DNA from: Vermamoeba vermiformis
Taxonomy: Eukaryota; Tubulinea; Echinamoebida
Length of the DNA: 64,000 bases
Reading direction: 5' to 3'
Assembly (NCBI GenBank): GCA_045837725.1
Contig: JBEWZL010000253.1
Coordinates: forward strand, 62,001 to 126,000
Shown: positions 49,376 through 61,105 of the stretch, one piece after another
Numbering within the stretch: the first letter of the stretch is position 1
How the letters are laid out: every line of letters begins with the position of its first letter
The notes under the pieces: generated by a model
Told to the model about the DNA's origin: nothing
Database searches by the model: none
What the model saw: only the letters and a program-made list of their open reading frames with translations
Program-made: the position numbers and the translations under genes

Positions 49376-51877
49376 GATGCATAAAATACACATTAGGCAT
49401 ATATTTCAAGTATTTATTCCGATCCATGCGCAGAAAGATGAACTGGCGATCTCGCAACAACTGTTGCAAGAAGGGGATCAATTTGGCTTTGTTTTAGTTA
49501 ATAAGCCAACAAATCAAACTTTCGAGTATCATTTGCAATTACTGGACGCGGGAAGAGTTGATCGAGAAGCCGTTGATCTACCCAATGCTTTTATTTGGCC
49601 AAAACGAACCCCTATATTTTTTAAAAATGAAGGCCAAAGCGAGTCAATTAGTGGAGTGGTAGCGAGAATCAAAATCCCAACTGGAAAGTTTGATTTTAGA
49701 AAAATTGAAAAGCTGTTGCTAAAGATCCAAGTGACCTGCTCATCAGGAGGAAAATATATTGGTCAAGCTCTCTCCGGTGTAATTAAATTATTGCCGAAAA
49801 AAAGGGGTGGTCTTTCAGATGCGGAAGGTAAGAGATTTTCTGAATTGCTTCAATATTGACGAAAATAATTTTTTCAGTCGTGGTTCCAGTGCAATGGCTA
49901 GGATCAACGTCTCAATATTCAATGGCACCTACTGTAGAGGATTCTAACAACGGACCCGAGTTTAGTCCCAACCTGTCACAAATGTCAGATCATACCTCCG
50001 AAGCGAACTTAAACGAGCAACGCATTACAGTGACGCCTATCTCGATGATGGGAATACAAGAGCACGCGTAAGCACAATATAATTTTGAAAGCTAGTCTAA
50101 TTATTTGACAGAATTACACTGTACAACGACGACGGATCAGATTCATCACCGGAGTTATTGAGTAACAGTTTTGGCGAATTATCGCCTGAAATATACCACA
50201 ATATGATTGAGCACGAGCACAACAACACGAATGAGCAGTACATGGTCCTTTACAACGGCAATGCAGAGGTGATTGGCAACTTCAGAGCACTCAACTTCTA
50301 CAAGGCATCAGACATCAATATCAAAGAGGACATAAGACTCATTACCGAGTGTAAGTCTGGATTTACTTTGCATTTGAAATGAATCGAGGTCTGACACGAT
50401 GTTTTTCCAGTTGCCGATGCACGTGATGTGCTGTTGAAGATTGACGGCGTTGACTACAAGTTCAAGAAAGGTGTGAATGAAGCAGTGAACAGAAGATTTG
50501 TCGGCTACATTGCACAACAAGTGGAGAGTGTTGTGCCTGATGCAGTTCAGCTCATTGATGGTGAGTTCTATTGACACGAATGACACATTGAAGTGCAGTA
50601 AACTAACAACAGTGTGCTCTTTAGGTATTCTTCATGTGGACTATGAGTCGTTGATTCCATATCTGAGCGAGTCAATTCGTGCCAACTTCAACGACATCAA
50701 GAACACACAAGCAAAGACAGAACGCATTGAGAAGGTTGTTGATCAACTCTATCAACAGTTCTTGAAGCAAGATCAATCAAATTCACCGCACTCAACTGAC
50801 AGCCGAGGCACCACTTCAAAGAGAGGTCGCAAGATTTTTTCACGGTTCAATTCTTTGCCACTATTTTGGCGTGTCATTATAGCAGTTTCATTGGTTGCCG
50901 TTGGTTTGGCAGCCACTACTGTGGTAATAATATTAGCACTTCCGAGCGATAATGTCAAACAATCCCCACCGGATCCAACACCCGACGAACCAGCAACAAC
51001 CCCATCAGATGCTTTATTTCCGAACACCTATCGCGAGCACTTGATATTATTGTACAAGGCTACCAACGGAAGCCACTGGATTCGCAATGACAATTGGCTG
51101 AGCGACAGATCGGTCTGCAAATGGTACGGCGTGCAATGTGTTTATCCGTCCATGTCACTCGACCTCTCAAACAACAACCTCCAAGGTACATTGCCAGAAG
51201 AGCTGTCTGACCTGCCCATAGGCGAGTTAGTGCTAGCGAACAACTTTCTCGAAGGAACTATCCCCGCGACATTCACCAGCTTCAAGTACCTCAAAGTGCT
51301 CAATGTGTCTCGAAACAATTTGCACGGCAGACTACACCTCGATGAATTTATGGAATTGACGTTCTTGCACATATTAGACGCAAGCTACAATCAATTGCAA
51401 GGCGTGTTACAAGTCCCACCGAGCTCCGTGATTAAGCACTTGGATCTGTCCTACAATAATTTTGCATTGAAATTACCATCATTTGCACCCTTCTTGCAAA
51501 TGACGCATCTCGATCTCAGCCACAACAAATTCACGGGCAAACTTCCTCCGCTATCAGAAAATTTGCAGTACATTTCTGTAGCAGGAAACGCTCTCGATGG
51601 CTCCACGACCAACTTAGACATGATTGGTGGATGGCTCATGAATCACACAGACCTCGTGATTGACGTGTCAGCGAATGCTTTTGAGGGAGATTTCATCCTC
51701 GATGAGTGGCAGTGGCTGAATGCCAAATATGTCAATTTTTCACACAATACTTTCACGGGCATTAGCATTCTGAATCCACAGCTGCCTGATAGCTTTGAAT
51801 GTGACGCACGAGTGAATTCGTTTAGATGTCCAATACCTAATTGGCTGGTCAATCGTTGCGGTGCCACCTGTCAATAA
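49376..51877 (+). CDS. MRF-like membrane-tethered factor with LRR ectodomain, copy D (intact)
   Basis: The only copy with no visible frame problem. MHKIHIRHIFQVFIPIHA opens the beta-rich domain (FIWPKRTPIFFKNE, TGKFDFRKIEKLLLKIQV, KLLPKKRGG), to 49825. Acidic linker exons follow. ICA domain: FYKASDINIKEDIRL, an intron, then GVDYKFKKGVNEAVNRR and FVGYIAQQVESVVPDAVQL, the shared 64-nt intron (50561-50624), then GILHVDYESLIPYLSESIR and the coiled coil. Basic stop-transfer KRGRKIFSRF, membrane span FWRVIIAVSLVAVGLAATTV, then Pro/Thr spacer, LYKATNGSHWIRNDNWLS, CKWYGVQC, about ten LRRs with N-glycosylation sites, and a Cys cap FRCPIPNWLVNRCGATC. Charge distribution predicts N-in/C-out topology. 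It ends 59 nt from a converging F-box gene. Confidence 0.8.
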
Positions 51878-51936
51878 TATAATATTTGTACGTAACTTGT
51901 AAATAAACACTAATAAAACGCGAATCAAACTAATAT

Positions 51937-53562
51937 TTATTCATCGTCTTCAGGGAATAGCAAGGTGAGTTTAGCATCAAAATCTCGCTTCGTGAAATCA
52001 AAAATGCAAGTATCGCGACCCAACAAAACAGCCAAGTACTCGTCATTGCACGCAAAGTCGATCAATCCAGCACACTCTAACAAGCATATTATTATTAGTA
52101 AGGAATAATAGTGGTGTTTGTTATTGTTATTATTACCTTTGTGATAAAGCAGTTTTCCAGTTTGAGCATCGAAGAACGTCAAACCAGCAAAAGTTCCCAA
52201 AATGCACTTAAATTCGTCGAAATAAATCTTTTTGAGATGATAACTGGAGGTGTCGGTCAATGAAATATCAGTGGACCAGACTACTTGTTCGGGGCTACGC
52301 AGATCGACCATGGAAATTTTTTGAGGAGTGGCCCAACATAATAAGTTGTCTTTTAGTTTGCATATCATTGGCACAGGTGTTGTCTGTGGGCAATTAATTC
52401 GCAGAATTTCTTGGCCGTTATTTAAGTCCAGCAGTTGTAAGTACGTTCCAGCGGCTTCAATTGAAAAAATCAGATCTGATTAAAGCAAGCTGCTGCCTTA
52501 TTAAATCAACGTACCTATTATTCCTCTATTATAGTCCATATCGATGTCATTCCGAGATACGCGATAATTCGTGCCGTCAATGGCCCACATCTGCTGGCCA
52601 GTGTTCATGTCGTACAATTTAATTTGTGTCATGCTTACTAATAACAGCCGTTCATGAACGAAGTTGAATGTATCATGTGCTGAATCTCTAGAGTCATTTC
52701 CAAATTAGGAAAGATTGTTTTGCGTGCCAATCAAATGGTGACTTACGGATATGACAATCGAAAACTAAATTCTTCATCTTTGCCCTGGCGCGTTGATTGG
52801 TCGTGTCTCTTCCACCGTATTATATCAGTTCTATTTATGACTAATGTATTGTCGTCCATGCGATAACTCGAGGCAGGACCTGTTGGAACTTCGTACGATT
52901 TGAGCAACTTTCTTTCGTCCAGATCCCACTCCTCCATGATATCTAAAATAGTGAATATATTAATTAATGGTGGGTATATTAAAATAAACCGTATTATTTT
53001 GTATTTAAGAGCGAGTTCTTACCACCACGACTGCCTGTCACCAAAATATTTTGACCACTCAGCATGTGTGCAATATAAAATGTGCCACCAATTTTAGAAT
53101 GCCCTTCGAGCGCAAATTTCTCGACTTTACCATGCAGCCAGTTCACTTTGCGATTCTGTCACAAAAGAAACAAAGTTAGATCGACCAGTAATTCAATTAA
53201 AATTGCACAGAAGACCAGAAGACCCGACCGTTGATGATTCCAATACTAATTATTGGCTCATTGCGGTACAGCAATAATTTAGAATTCTTGTAGTAAATAT
53301 TTAGGAATGAAATTGAACTTACGATGTAGATCCACTTGAAGGGCCTATTATCTTCACCATTTGATGAAATGTTAATACTGGCATTTTTGCCTGATTTTTT
53401 TGGAGCAACAAACTTTCGCCAGAGCACATCCGAGCTCAGCAGCAGATTCCATTTCTGGCAGGCACTACAAGCCCGCGATAGATCTTCAGGCAGTAAATAG
53501 TCATATATAGACAATATAATCTCTTTGGGTAGCTGTGCGAACAAGTCTGTTGTGGCCTCCAT
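51937..53562 (-). CDS. F-box / beta-propeller protein (tandem paralogue 1)
   Basis: MEATTDLFAQLPKEIILSIY, then DYLLPEDLSRACSACQKWNL and LLSSDVLWRKF form a clear F-box. Six to seven exons of propeller-like strands follow: GTFYIAHMLSGQNILVTGS, EEWDLDERKLLKSYEVPTGP, KLYDMNTGQQMWAIDGTNYR, LDLNNGQEILRI, FFDAQTGKLLYHK and a final blade LLGRDTCIFDFTKRDFDAKL. A likely SCF substrate receptor. The gene at 55975-57720 is its close paralogue, with the same introns; an unrelated F-box gene lies between them. Stop complementary to 51937-51939. Confidence 0.75.
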
Positions 53563-53743
53563 TGCAAATCAGAACGAAAACTAACAATTATTCCCTTCCA
53601 ACCTTGTTTAACTTTAGCCGACGCACCGGTACAGCAATCTGTGGAGGTTAGCATTCCTATGGTTTAATTCCTATGTTATTAAATTTTAGTTGACACGTTG
53701 CATTGGTGGACTGGCTGTCCTGTTGTCCCAATAGAATCTCGTT

Positions 53744-55853
53744 ATGCAACAAACAACCACAATGGAGACAATTCCCGTCGAAGTATGGAATTTAATTCTG
53801 AATAATATTGATTTTCCTGCAAGAGCATTGACGAAGATCTGCACCGTGTCAAAATATTTCAATTTAATTTATTTAAAAACGAGACAAAATCGTCAACAGC
53901 ATTCAGAACTGGGTAAATAATGAAAGTGATTATTGTGATAATTAATCTAATTTAATTGCAGTTGCTCCTGCTTGGTTGAACGCCATCCGGCGGAACGAAC
54001 AACTCAACAAAGAATTTTCAATTGAGTGGATGCTCGATGAGCAATTAACAAAAAATAGCTACTACCGTGATACAACACCATATGATTTGCTTCAAGACAA
54101 ACCAATAGACTTCGGTGTTGACGCGTCAGAGTTTCTTTTGGTTGGATTAGGCCCAGGCAAGTCTTGATATGACTCCAATAACTTAATGACAATTTAATCA
54201 TCGTTATGGATAGAGTTAAAGGAGATACTTCCCCTTTCTTCACGAGTCAGACTGTGGATTAGCACTGACAACCCGTCAGAACTCTTTGTCAGTCTTGGCA
54301 ACGATCGTAACAATGGTCTGTCCGTCCTATTCACTCCAATGGGCTCTACGTACGATTCTATTGTTGATGTACTTCGCAAATACAATGTTCAGCTTCGCAC
54401 CGATCCGGAAGCTTTGGAGCTGGATGTGCTATTACCTATCGCCATCTCAAAGCAGCGTTTGAGAATTACTCCAAGCTACTACTATCCAGACGAGCATCCG
54501 AACAATATCAAGCTCTACATCGGGTACGATAAATACCGAAGACAGTTCCAGTACGTGACCGATCTAACTTTTGTTTTTCTATTTAGATTTGAAACGGCAA
54601 GGTATTTTGATTTTATGACCTCTAGTCGTATTACGAATTATACGCATTTAATACCCTTGGTCGATTATCACCTTGAAGAGTGGGAGGACAAGGATCCGCT
54701 TGTTGTCAAAAAAAGAACAATATTCTCGCACTCAATAATGACCTTTTATCATTTTAAGAAGATAGTATTAGGAGGTAATTACTTAACCTGCGTATTTACT
54801 TTTGATTTTGTCCTTCGGTTCAGCTGTCTGCTTTATTTTAAATCTCGTTAATGGCTAGTTTAAGATGACTAATGTATTTTATTATGGCGTATTATTAGTT
54901 AACGATAGAGAATACTGTCCTACGTTCTTAGAGATCAACTATCCTGAAGGCTACGTCACGCCCAACCATGATCGGATCTGCGAAACGCTCAAGGCTCAAC
55001 TGCCAAAAGACTTACCAACCGATGTAATATCTGTCTTATGCTCGGTGAATTGCATCTATTCAGTGAGTCCTGGCTCAATTAATAATTCTGCAATGTATTT
55101 CTAAGAAACATTTTATTTTGTAGCCGAGCGTGTGCATCGAACAAGCAGAAAATGAATATAATGAAGAAATGAAACTATTTCTTATGGTTCTCTAGTGCTA
55201 TATTGAATCCAACAAAAAGATGCCAGATCTTGGAAAAACTTGTACACGACTCGATAGAGAGTTGGGTACGTCGTTGATTAATTACTATTATTCATAACCA
55301 AAACAATATTTCATAGGAATTGAACCTTGTCTATAAGGCTATGAAGTATTGTGCCTTAGTCAACCCCGCTGAGTTGCCACCAGAGTTTGCGAATCCAGAA
55401 ACGACCGATGGCGACAAATTTAAACAATGGCTGTTAGACCAATTAATGCACCCTTGTGACAATACTGTGCTCGTTAAGTATCCGCTGTGTATTGATAAGC
55501 CATTCCCTGCCAATCAAAAATACGATGAAAAAGTGTGGATTCGGTTACGCAAACAAGCGTTGATCGAGGGAGGCATAAAAACACCGAGTTCGAATAATGT
55601 CAATAATAACAACGAAAGTAATACGACAGAGAAAGAGAAGCCGAACAATAATAACAAGAAAAGAGCTCCAGAATCAAAACAGCGGCCTTCAGAACCAGCA
55701 CCAAAAAAGGCAAAACCAAATAAAAATAACGCCAAAAAGAGTAATAATAATGGCCAAAATAATAATACGAACGCTAATGCTGACGCTCCAAACCAGCCTG
55801 AACAACCTCGCCGAACCACTCGAATTAAAACTAAGAACGAGAACCGTAAATGA
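53744..55853 (+). CDS. F-box-like protein with Asn/Lys-rich nuclear tail
   Basis: Start MQQTTTMETIPVEVWNLI (53744, or the in-frame ATG 53762); METIPVEVWNLILNNIDF with LTKICTVSKYFNLIYL reads as an F-box. The middle is an unrecognised globular region (FLLVGLGPELKEILPL, VRLWISTDNPSELFVSL, LRITPSYYYPDEHPNNIKLY, CPTFLEINYPEGYVTPNHDR). The blocks around YYYPDEHP resemble the centre of an RWD/E2 fold, so it may be related to the F-box/UEV gene at 47140. It ends with a 90-residue Asn/Lys-rich basic tail (KKRAPESKQRPSEPAPKKAK) that looks like a nuclear signal. About seven introns; one or two small exons near 54770-55330 are uncertain. Confidence 0.55.
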
Positions 55854-55974
55854 TTGGCAACGAATTCATGAACCATTCATTATTAATAAAGCTACGCGAA
55901 ACTAGGTTTTATTCGAACAAAGTGACACTTTGACACGTGTCAAACAATTTTTCTACTGTTACGTCCTTCTTCCA

Positions 55975-57720
55975 CTAGTGCTTCTTATTCTTATTCTTAC
56001 TCTTATCTTTCTTGTTCTTCGAGTCGTCACTACCCTTAGGCACTCTTCTCGTAAAGTCAAAAATTACGGGCTCAGGGGTTATCGCCACTGTTGCCAAGTA
56101 CTCGTCGTTGCAGACAAAGTCAATCACTCCACGACATTCTATATGTCACGTATTAGTCTTGATAGCAAAACTGAGAATAGTCTAGTTGTTATTACCTTTG
56201 TTGTAAAGCACTTTTCCAGTTTGCGCATCCAAAAATATTAATTGACCACTGATGTGCACAATGCACTTGAATTCGTCGAAATAAATCTTGTTAGCAGTAT
56301 AATAGTCATACTTGCTTAGATCGGTGGTCCACAGTTTTTGTTCAGGATTGCGCAGATCGATCATGGCAACTTCAGTCGGGTAAGCCCAACATACTAGGTT
56401 GCCTTCCAGCTTGCACGCATGTGGTTCAGTTGTAGGAATTCGCAGAATTTCTTGCCCATTGGTCAAATCAAGCAGTTGTAGGTAATTTTCAGCGGCTACC
56501 GATAAATATACATGTCAGATCCTTGAATTTGCGCAATACGTTATTGAACCATACGTACCTATTAGTCCTCTATTATAGTCCATATCGATAGCATTGGTAG
56601 AAAGATGATAATTCGTGCCGTCAATGGCCCACATCTGCTGTCCAGTGCTCATGTCGTACAATTTAATGTGTTCAGCGCTTGCCAACAACAGCCGTTCATG
56701 AACGAATTTGTAAGTATCATGATTTGCATCTCTATGGTCATTTCCAAATTAGGGAAGTTCTTTTTGCGTGCCAGCCAAATGGTGACTTACGGATATGGCA
56801 ATCGAAAACTAAATTCTTCATCTTTGCCCTGACGCGTTGATTTATGATGCCGTTTCCACCGTATTATATCAGATCTATTTATGACCAATGTCTCGTCGTC
56901 CATGCGATAACTCGAGGCAGGACCTGTTGGAACTTCGTACGATTTGATCAGCTTTCTTTTGTCAAGATCCCACTCCTCCATGATATCTAAAATGATGAAT
57001 ATATTCATTAATGATAGATAGATATTAAAATAAACCGTATTATTTTGTATTTAAGAGCGAGTTCTTACCACCACGACTGCCTGTCACCAGAATATTTTGA
57101 CCACTCAGCATGTGTGCAATATAAAATGAACCACCAGCTGTAGAATGACCTTTGAGCTCAAATTCCTCGACTTGACCGTGCAGCCAGTTCACTTTGCGAT
57201 TCTGCGACAATGAAACATAGTTAGATCTGAAATTTTATTGCGTACGACGAAAAAAAAGCAAAATATAATACTACTTGCATATTTCGATCAAAATGTAAGG
57301 GTTATAAAGCGATTTTTGTATTGAATATTTGAAGGAGAATGAAATTGAGACTTACGGTGTAGATCCACTTGAAGGGCTTATTATTTCGATCATTCGATGT
57401 GTCATCAATATCGCTATTATTATCTGATTTTTTTGACGCTAGAAACTTTCGCCAGAGCACATCTGAGCTCGCCAACAAATTCCAATTTCGACTGACGTTA
57501 CAGGCCCGCGACAGATCTTCAGGCAATAAATAATCATAAATACATAATATAATCTCCTCGGGCAGTGTCGCAAATTGATCTGGTGCGAATTCAATTGCTG
57601 ATTCTATCGTGGATCCTGTCAGAAATATTTCAGAATAAAATAATTTTTACCTTCATTTATTGCCGAAGCCTTAGATTGGTTCTTAGGATCTTTATTTTGC
57701 TTGCCAGCTGCTGAACCCAT
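55975..57720 (-). CDS. F-box / beta-propeller protein (tandem paralogue 2)
   Basis: Close paralogue of the 51937-53562 gene with an added N-terminal exon (MGSAAGKQNKDPKNQSKASA). F-box: FATLPEEIILCIYDYLLPED and LSRACNVSRNWNLL. Propeller strands parallel the first copy, e.g. EEWDLDKRKLIKSYEVPTGP, DETLVINRSDIIRWKRH, LQLLDLTNGQEILRIPTTEP and FLDAQTGKVLYNK. It differs at the end: after VIFDFTRRV it runs into a Lys-rich tail (DSKNKKDKSKNKNKKH) and stops at 55975-55977. The intron after SRLP/SRLS blocks and the sequence around GPASSYRMDD are nearly identical at DNA level in the two copies. Confidence 0.75.
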
Positions 57721-58017
57721 TTTATTTCATTTAAATTTTCGCGACCTACAATAATTATTATTCATTTGACTTCGATCAATTATCATTAATTAAATTAATT
57801 CATGCCTATTATTGTGCAATATAAACGTACTTGTCTGTTGTGGTAATATCTTTGAAATAAATTTGTCGGGCCTTTTCGCATGTCCGTTTTCTGTATCACG
57901 TGCCTTGAAATTTCCCGCGGATCGTTGAACGTAATCCCAAAGCCAACCTTGGCATTATTAATTATACTAGTAATATATTTATCGATAAATGATGGACATA
58001 TGTTACTAATACAGTAT
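57721..58017. other. Intergenic with an open minus-strand stretch
   Basis: Between two minus-strand genes. A minus-strand frame covering about 57795-58043 contains protein-like sequence (VGFGITFNDPREISRHVIQK, MRKGPTNLFQRYYHN) ending near a possible GT donor at 57832. It may be a 5' exon of the downstream F-box gene or an alternative 3' exon of the upstream one. I could not connect it to either in frame. Confidence 0.3.
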
Positions 58018-59851
58018 TTACACGCGATACAAAGTGAGTGCAACGAAAGCTAGCACAGACTGGCGCAAGAATTCATTCGGCTTTCGAATTGTCTGCCGTA
58101 GAATTTCTGCAAAGCTTGGATTAGGACGCTCAGATCGCACGAGATCTAAGAGACAGGTATCGATCACCGAGTAAATGACTGCAATGACATGTTTCACTGA
58201 ATTGGTGAACAGAGCGGCGTGCAAACTGTCGCTGTTCATGAAACAGGAGTATACCGCTGACCAATCAAATGAAGTGATGAAAAGTAATTGCAAAGATTAC
58301 TGCCGTCAGTTGTTTTTGCCATTTTTGGAGTGTTGGTTTGTCCAGACAGATCTTGATGTACTTGAAATAAGACTCGACCAGAACTTTCATCAGCATTATA
58401 TACGCAAATATACTGAGGCTATAGGGGTATAATAATACTGCGCCTATTATTCCAAGCAAAGTCCAACCGATCAAGATCCGGTGTCGTGAAAAAATTTGAC
58501 GCGTGTCATCTTCAGACTCGTACGCAGGGTCCATTGATGCGTCGATCTTGTTGAATGTCATTACCAAAAAAGGAAGTAGGCCAGTAATAATCTCGGGACA
58601 CCTCGCTAAGGTCGTCATCAATTGTGGCACTAAAAAACACGCTGCCAAATATTCCAAGTGTTCTTTGTCGTTAGGGAATATACCAACTGTATTAACATTA
58701 CCATATTTAGTAATTAATCGTGCGAGATCCATGTTTTCATGAAAACTTACAGGTCCAGGTCAGCGGCTCGAGAATTCTGAAAAACACCAAATTCATGTTG
58801 CTAAATCTCTGCAGCATTAAATACTCATACAATCTCATCACAATCTGCGCCTTGCCGTTGTAATTCTGGGAATGAATCCACGGCAATGTTTTGTGCGGCT
58901 TGAACGTGAAAGTGTAGCCGCCCTTGTTGGATCTGGTGCAGAAGCGCCATTTCTCCGCTCCTTCAGTAAACGCCCTCACTGTAATAAGATATCTATTGCA
59001 AAAAATGTAATAATCAATGATATATTCACCAAAGTAATTAACTATGAAATAATTTTGTGTGGTGAATCCGGATCTAACAGCAAAATCGTAACTTTGCAAA
59101 TACTTACGGTTGAAATTGCACATCAATTGCACTTTCGTTTTTTAAAAGCAATAAATCACTCAATGCGCGCTGTTCTACGTCAAGCAAGTACTTGTTCAAT
59201 TTCGCCGCGCAAATTAGATCCACTAGCCTTTCACTTGTAGCTTCGTCATCGAGCTTAGTAAGTTTAACATTAGATATGTATAATATTATACTGGTATAGA
59301 CCCTTACAGGATATTCTGTCCAGAAATTTTCGAATTCCAATTTGGTCCGCAAATTCTTGGCTGCTATCATTGCTTCAAATCGAGTCCTAAACTATTTATT
59401 AGCCTCCATATTTAATATATCAACAATTAATTGTCGCGCATACCGAATTTTACGCGTCTCTGAGTCCAATAAAATTCGTTCCAGATGTACACTCGTTGAG
59501 ATCGAGCGCCAGTATTTGCTAACTACGCGACATTGCGTATAAGATTGAAAATCTAGTTGCAGCAATATACTGTCCAATAATTCCTGTTGGGATAATTGTT
59601 ATGAATTTAAAAAATCGGCGATAATATTTGAAAATTCAATAAAATATTTACATAGCTCGAAAACTCGATAAAAATTGTCCAAATACGTTATTAATATTAT
59701 GGCGTACTACTGGTAAACATTGGTCGATTAACGCTTCACTGGGAGGTGCAGGCAGATTTGGTTTTTTGCGCCTGACTGGCTGTCTTGCTTGAACGCACAA
59801 ATGGAGGAAAAATACTATTATTATAATTATATACAATATCCATGCAATCAT
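58018..59851 (-). CDS. Membrane-anchored F-box-like protein
   Basis: Start MIAWILYIIIIIVFFLHLCV, a signal-anchor or N-terminal membrane segment, followed by basic QARQPVRRKKPNLPAPP. The next exon reads QELLDSILLQLDFQSYTQCR with VVSKYWRSISTSVHLERILL, spaced like an F-box. Middle exons: NLRTKLEFENFWTEYPV, LDDEATSERLVDLICAAKLN, TRSNKGGYTFTFKPHKTLPW and IVMRLYEYLMLQRFSNMNLV. The C-terminal half has further hydrophobic helices (GWTLLGIIGAVLLYPYSL, AYIMLMKVLVESYFKYI). An F-box in a multi-span protein is unusual. I do not recognise the family. Confidence 0.5.
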
Positions 59852-60086
59852 GTCCTCGTCGTGTTCATTTTAGTATGATTCATGAAAATGCAAAAAAAAA
59901 GGATCTTTCGACGTGATGTCAATTCTCTACCGACACTCGGTGCCATTTGGAACAAGTGTAAGCAAGTATTAGTTGAGCAATATCACAATGCACCGTTAGA
60001 ATTTTGCGATGTGATTTCCTCTGTTGTGATCTGAAATCTTTTTCAATTTACTTGTTTCAACCAGAAAACGACAACAAAAGACAACA

Positions 60087-60842
60087 ATGATCAAGTCGTG
60101 CTTGTTGCTGTGTTTGTTAGGATGCGTATTTGCACAAATGGAGCCAATGGCGATGCCCATGGCCATGACACCAACGCCCGTTAGCTCGGAACCGTGCATC
60201 TCGAACCCGCAAAATGAAAGCTGCGTGGATTTTAACTTGCCCAACCCTCAAGGCTATATTGATTCATTGTGCGGTCAAATGTCTAACATGCCTGGCTGCT
60301 CCATCCAGTCGATCTGTCAAAACCATCAGAATCTGCAATCCTCGCAATACTGCAGCGAGATTAGCGTGTTGAGAACTATCTGCACTGACATGCCTAAGAT
60401 GAAGGGCTGCGCAGACTTCACTTCGATGTGCGGCAATGGAACAGTTGTCAAACAATGTCAAACTCCGATCTTCACCATGCCGACAACGATGGGCATTGAA
60501 GAAGCCATGACTTCGATTTGCGACTCTCATCATATGGATGGCTGCGATAAGTGTCCCTCGAATTATGATTGTGATCTGCTCATGGTGTACGGCGGTGAGT
60601 TCAATGTTGATCTGATCAACTCGCCATTAAAAACTAATTCATTATAATATTTCTTAGAAATGTGCTACGTGATGCCTAAGATGACTGAATGCGCTGCATG
60701 GGCTACAATGTGCGCTGACAGCGAAGCTAAAACTTGGCCAATGTGCGACTTTTCAACGCAAAAGACACCCAACTCAGCACTGACCAATCACGTATCAGCT
60801 GCAGTATTGTCTCTCGCTGTTGGTGCTGCTATTGCTTTTTAG
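60087..60842 (+). CDS. Met/Cys-rich cell-surface protein, possible copper binder
   Basis: Signal peptide MIKSCLLLCLLGCVFA, then a methionine-rich stretch QMEPMAMPMAMTPTPV. The rest is a cysteine-rich ectodomain with recurrent Met-Pro-x-Met-x-x-Cys signatures: MSNMPGCSIQSICQNH, ICTDMPKMKGCADFTSMC, HHMDGCDKC and CYVMPKMTECAAWATMC. It ends in a hydrophobic tail NHVSAAVLSLAVGAAIAF with no cytoplasmic residues, suggesting a GPI anchor. One intron at about 60592-60658. Similar Met/Cys-rich ectodomains precede CTR copper transporters in some fungi and protists; here no transporter helices follow. Copper binding is an inference. Confidence 0.65.
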
Positions 60843-61105
60843 GGAATAAATCGTGCGGAGTGAATTGTCCGCAGATTTTTCAACTTTTAGATACGGCCTC
60901 TGAATCAAATATTCGCATCTTGACCGTTATTTAATGTCATAGTATTAATATGACGCAGTCGATCGATTCTGTTAGGGAAGTTGTACAACTGGCTATTGAT
61001 ATTTCCTAATCTGGTTCTTCAGCACGTGCAAAATCACTGTGATTGCAAAGTATCTTGCTTTTGACAATTAGTTTATATCAACGTGATAACATGTCATTAT
61101 ACGCA

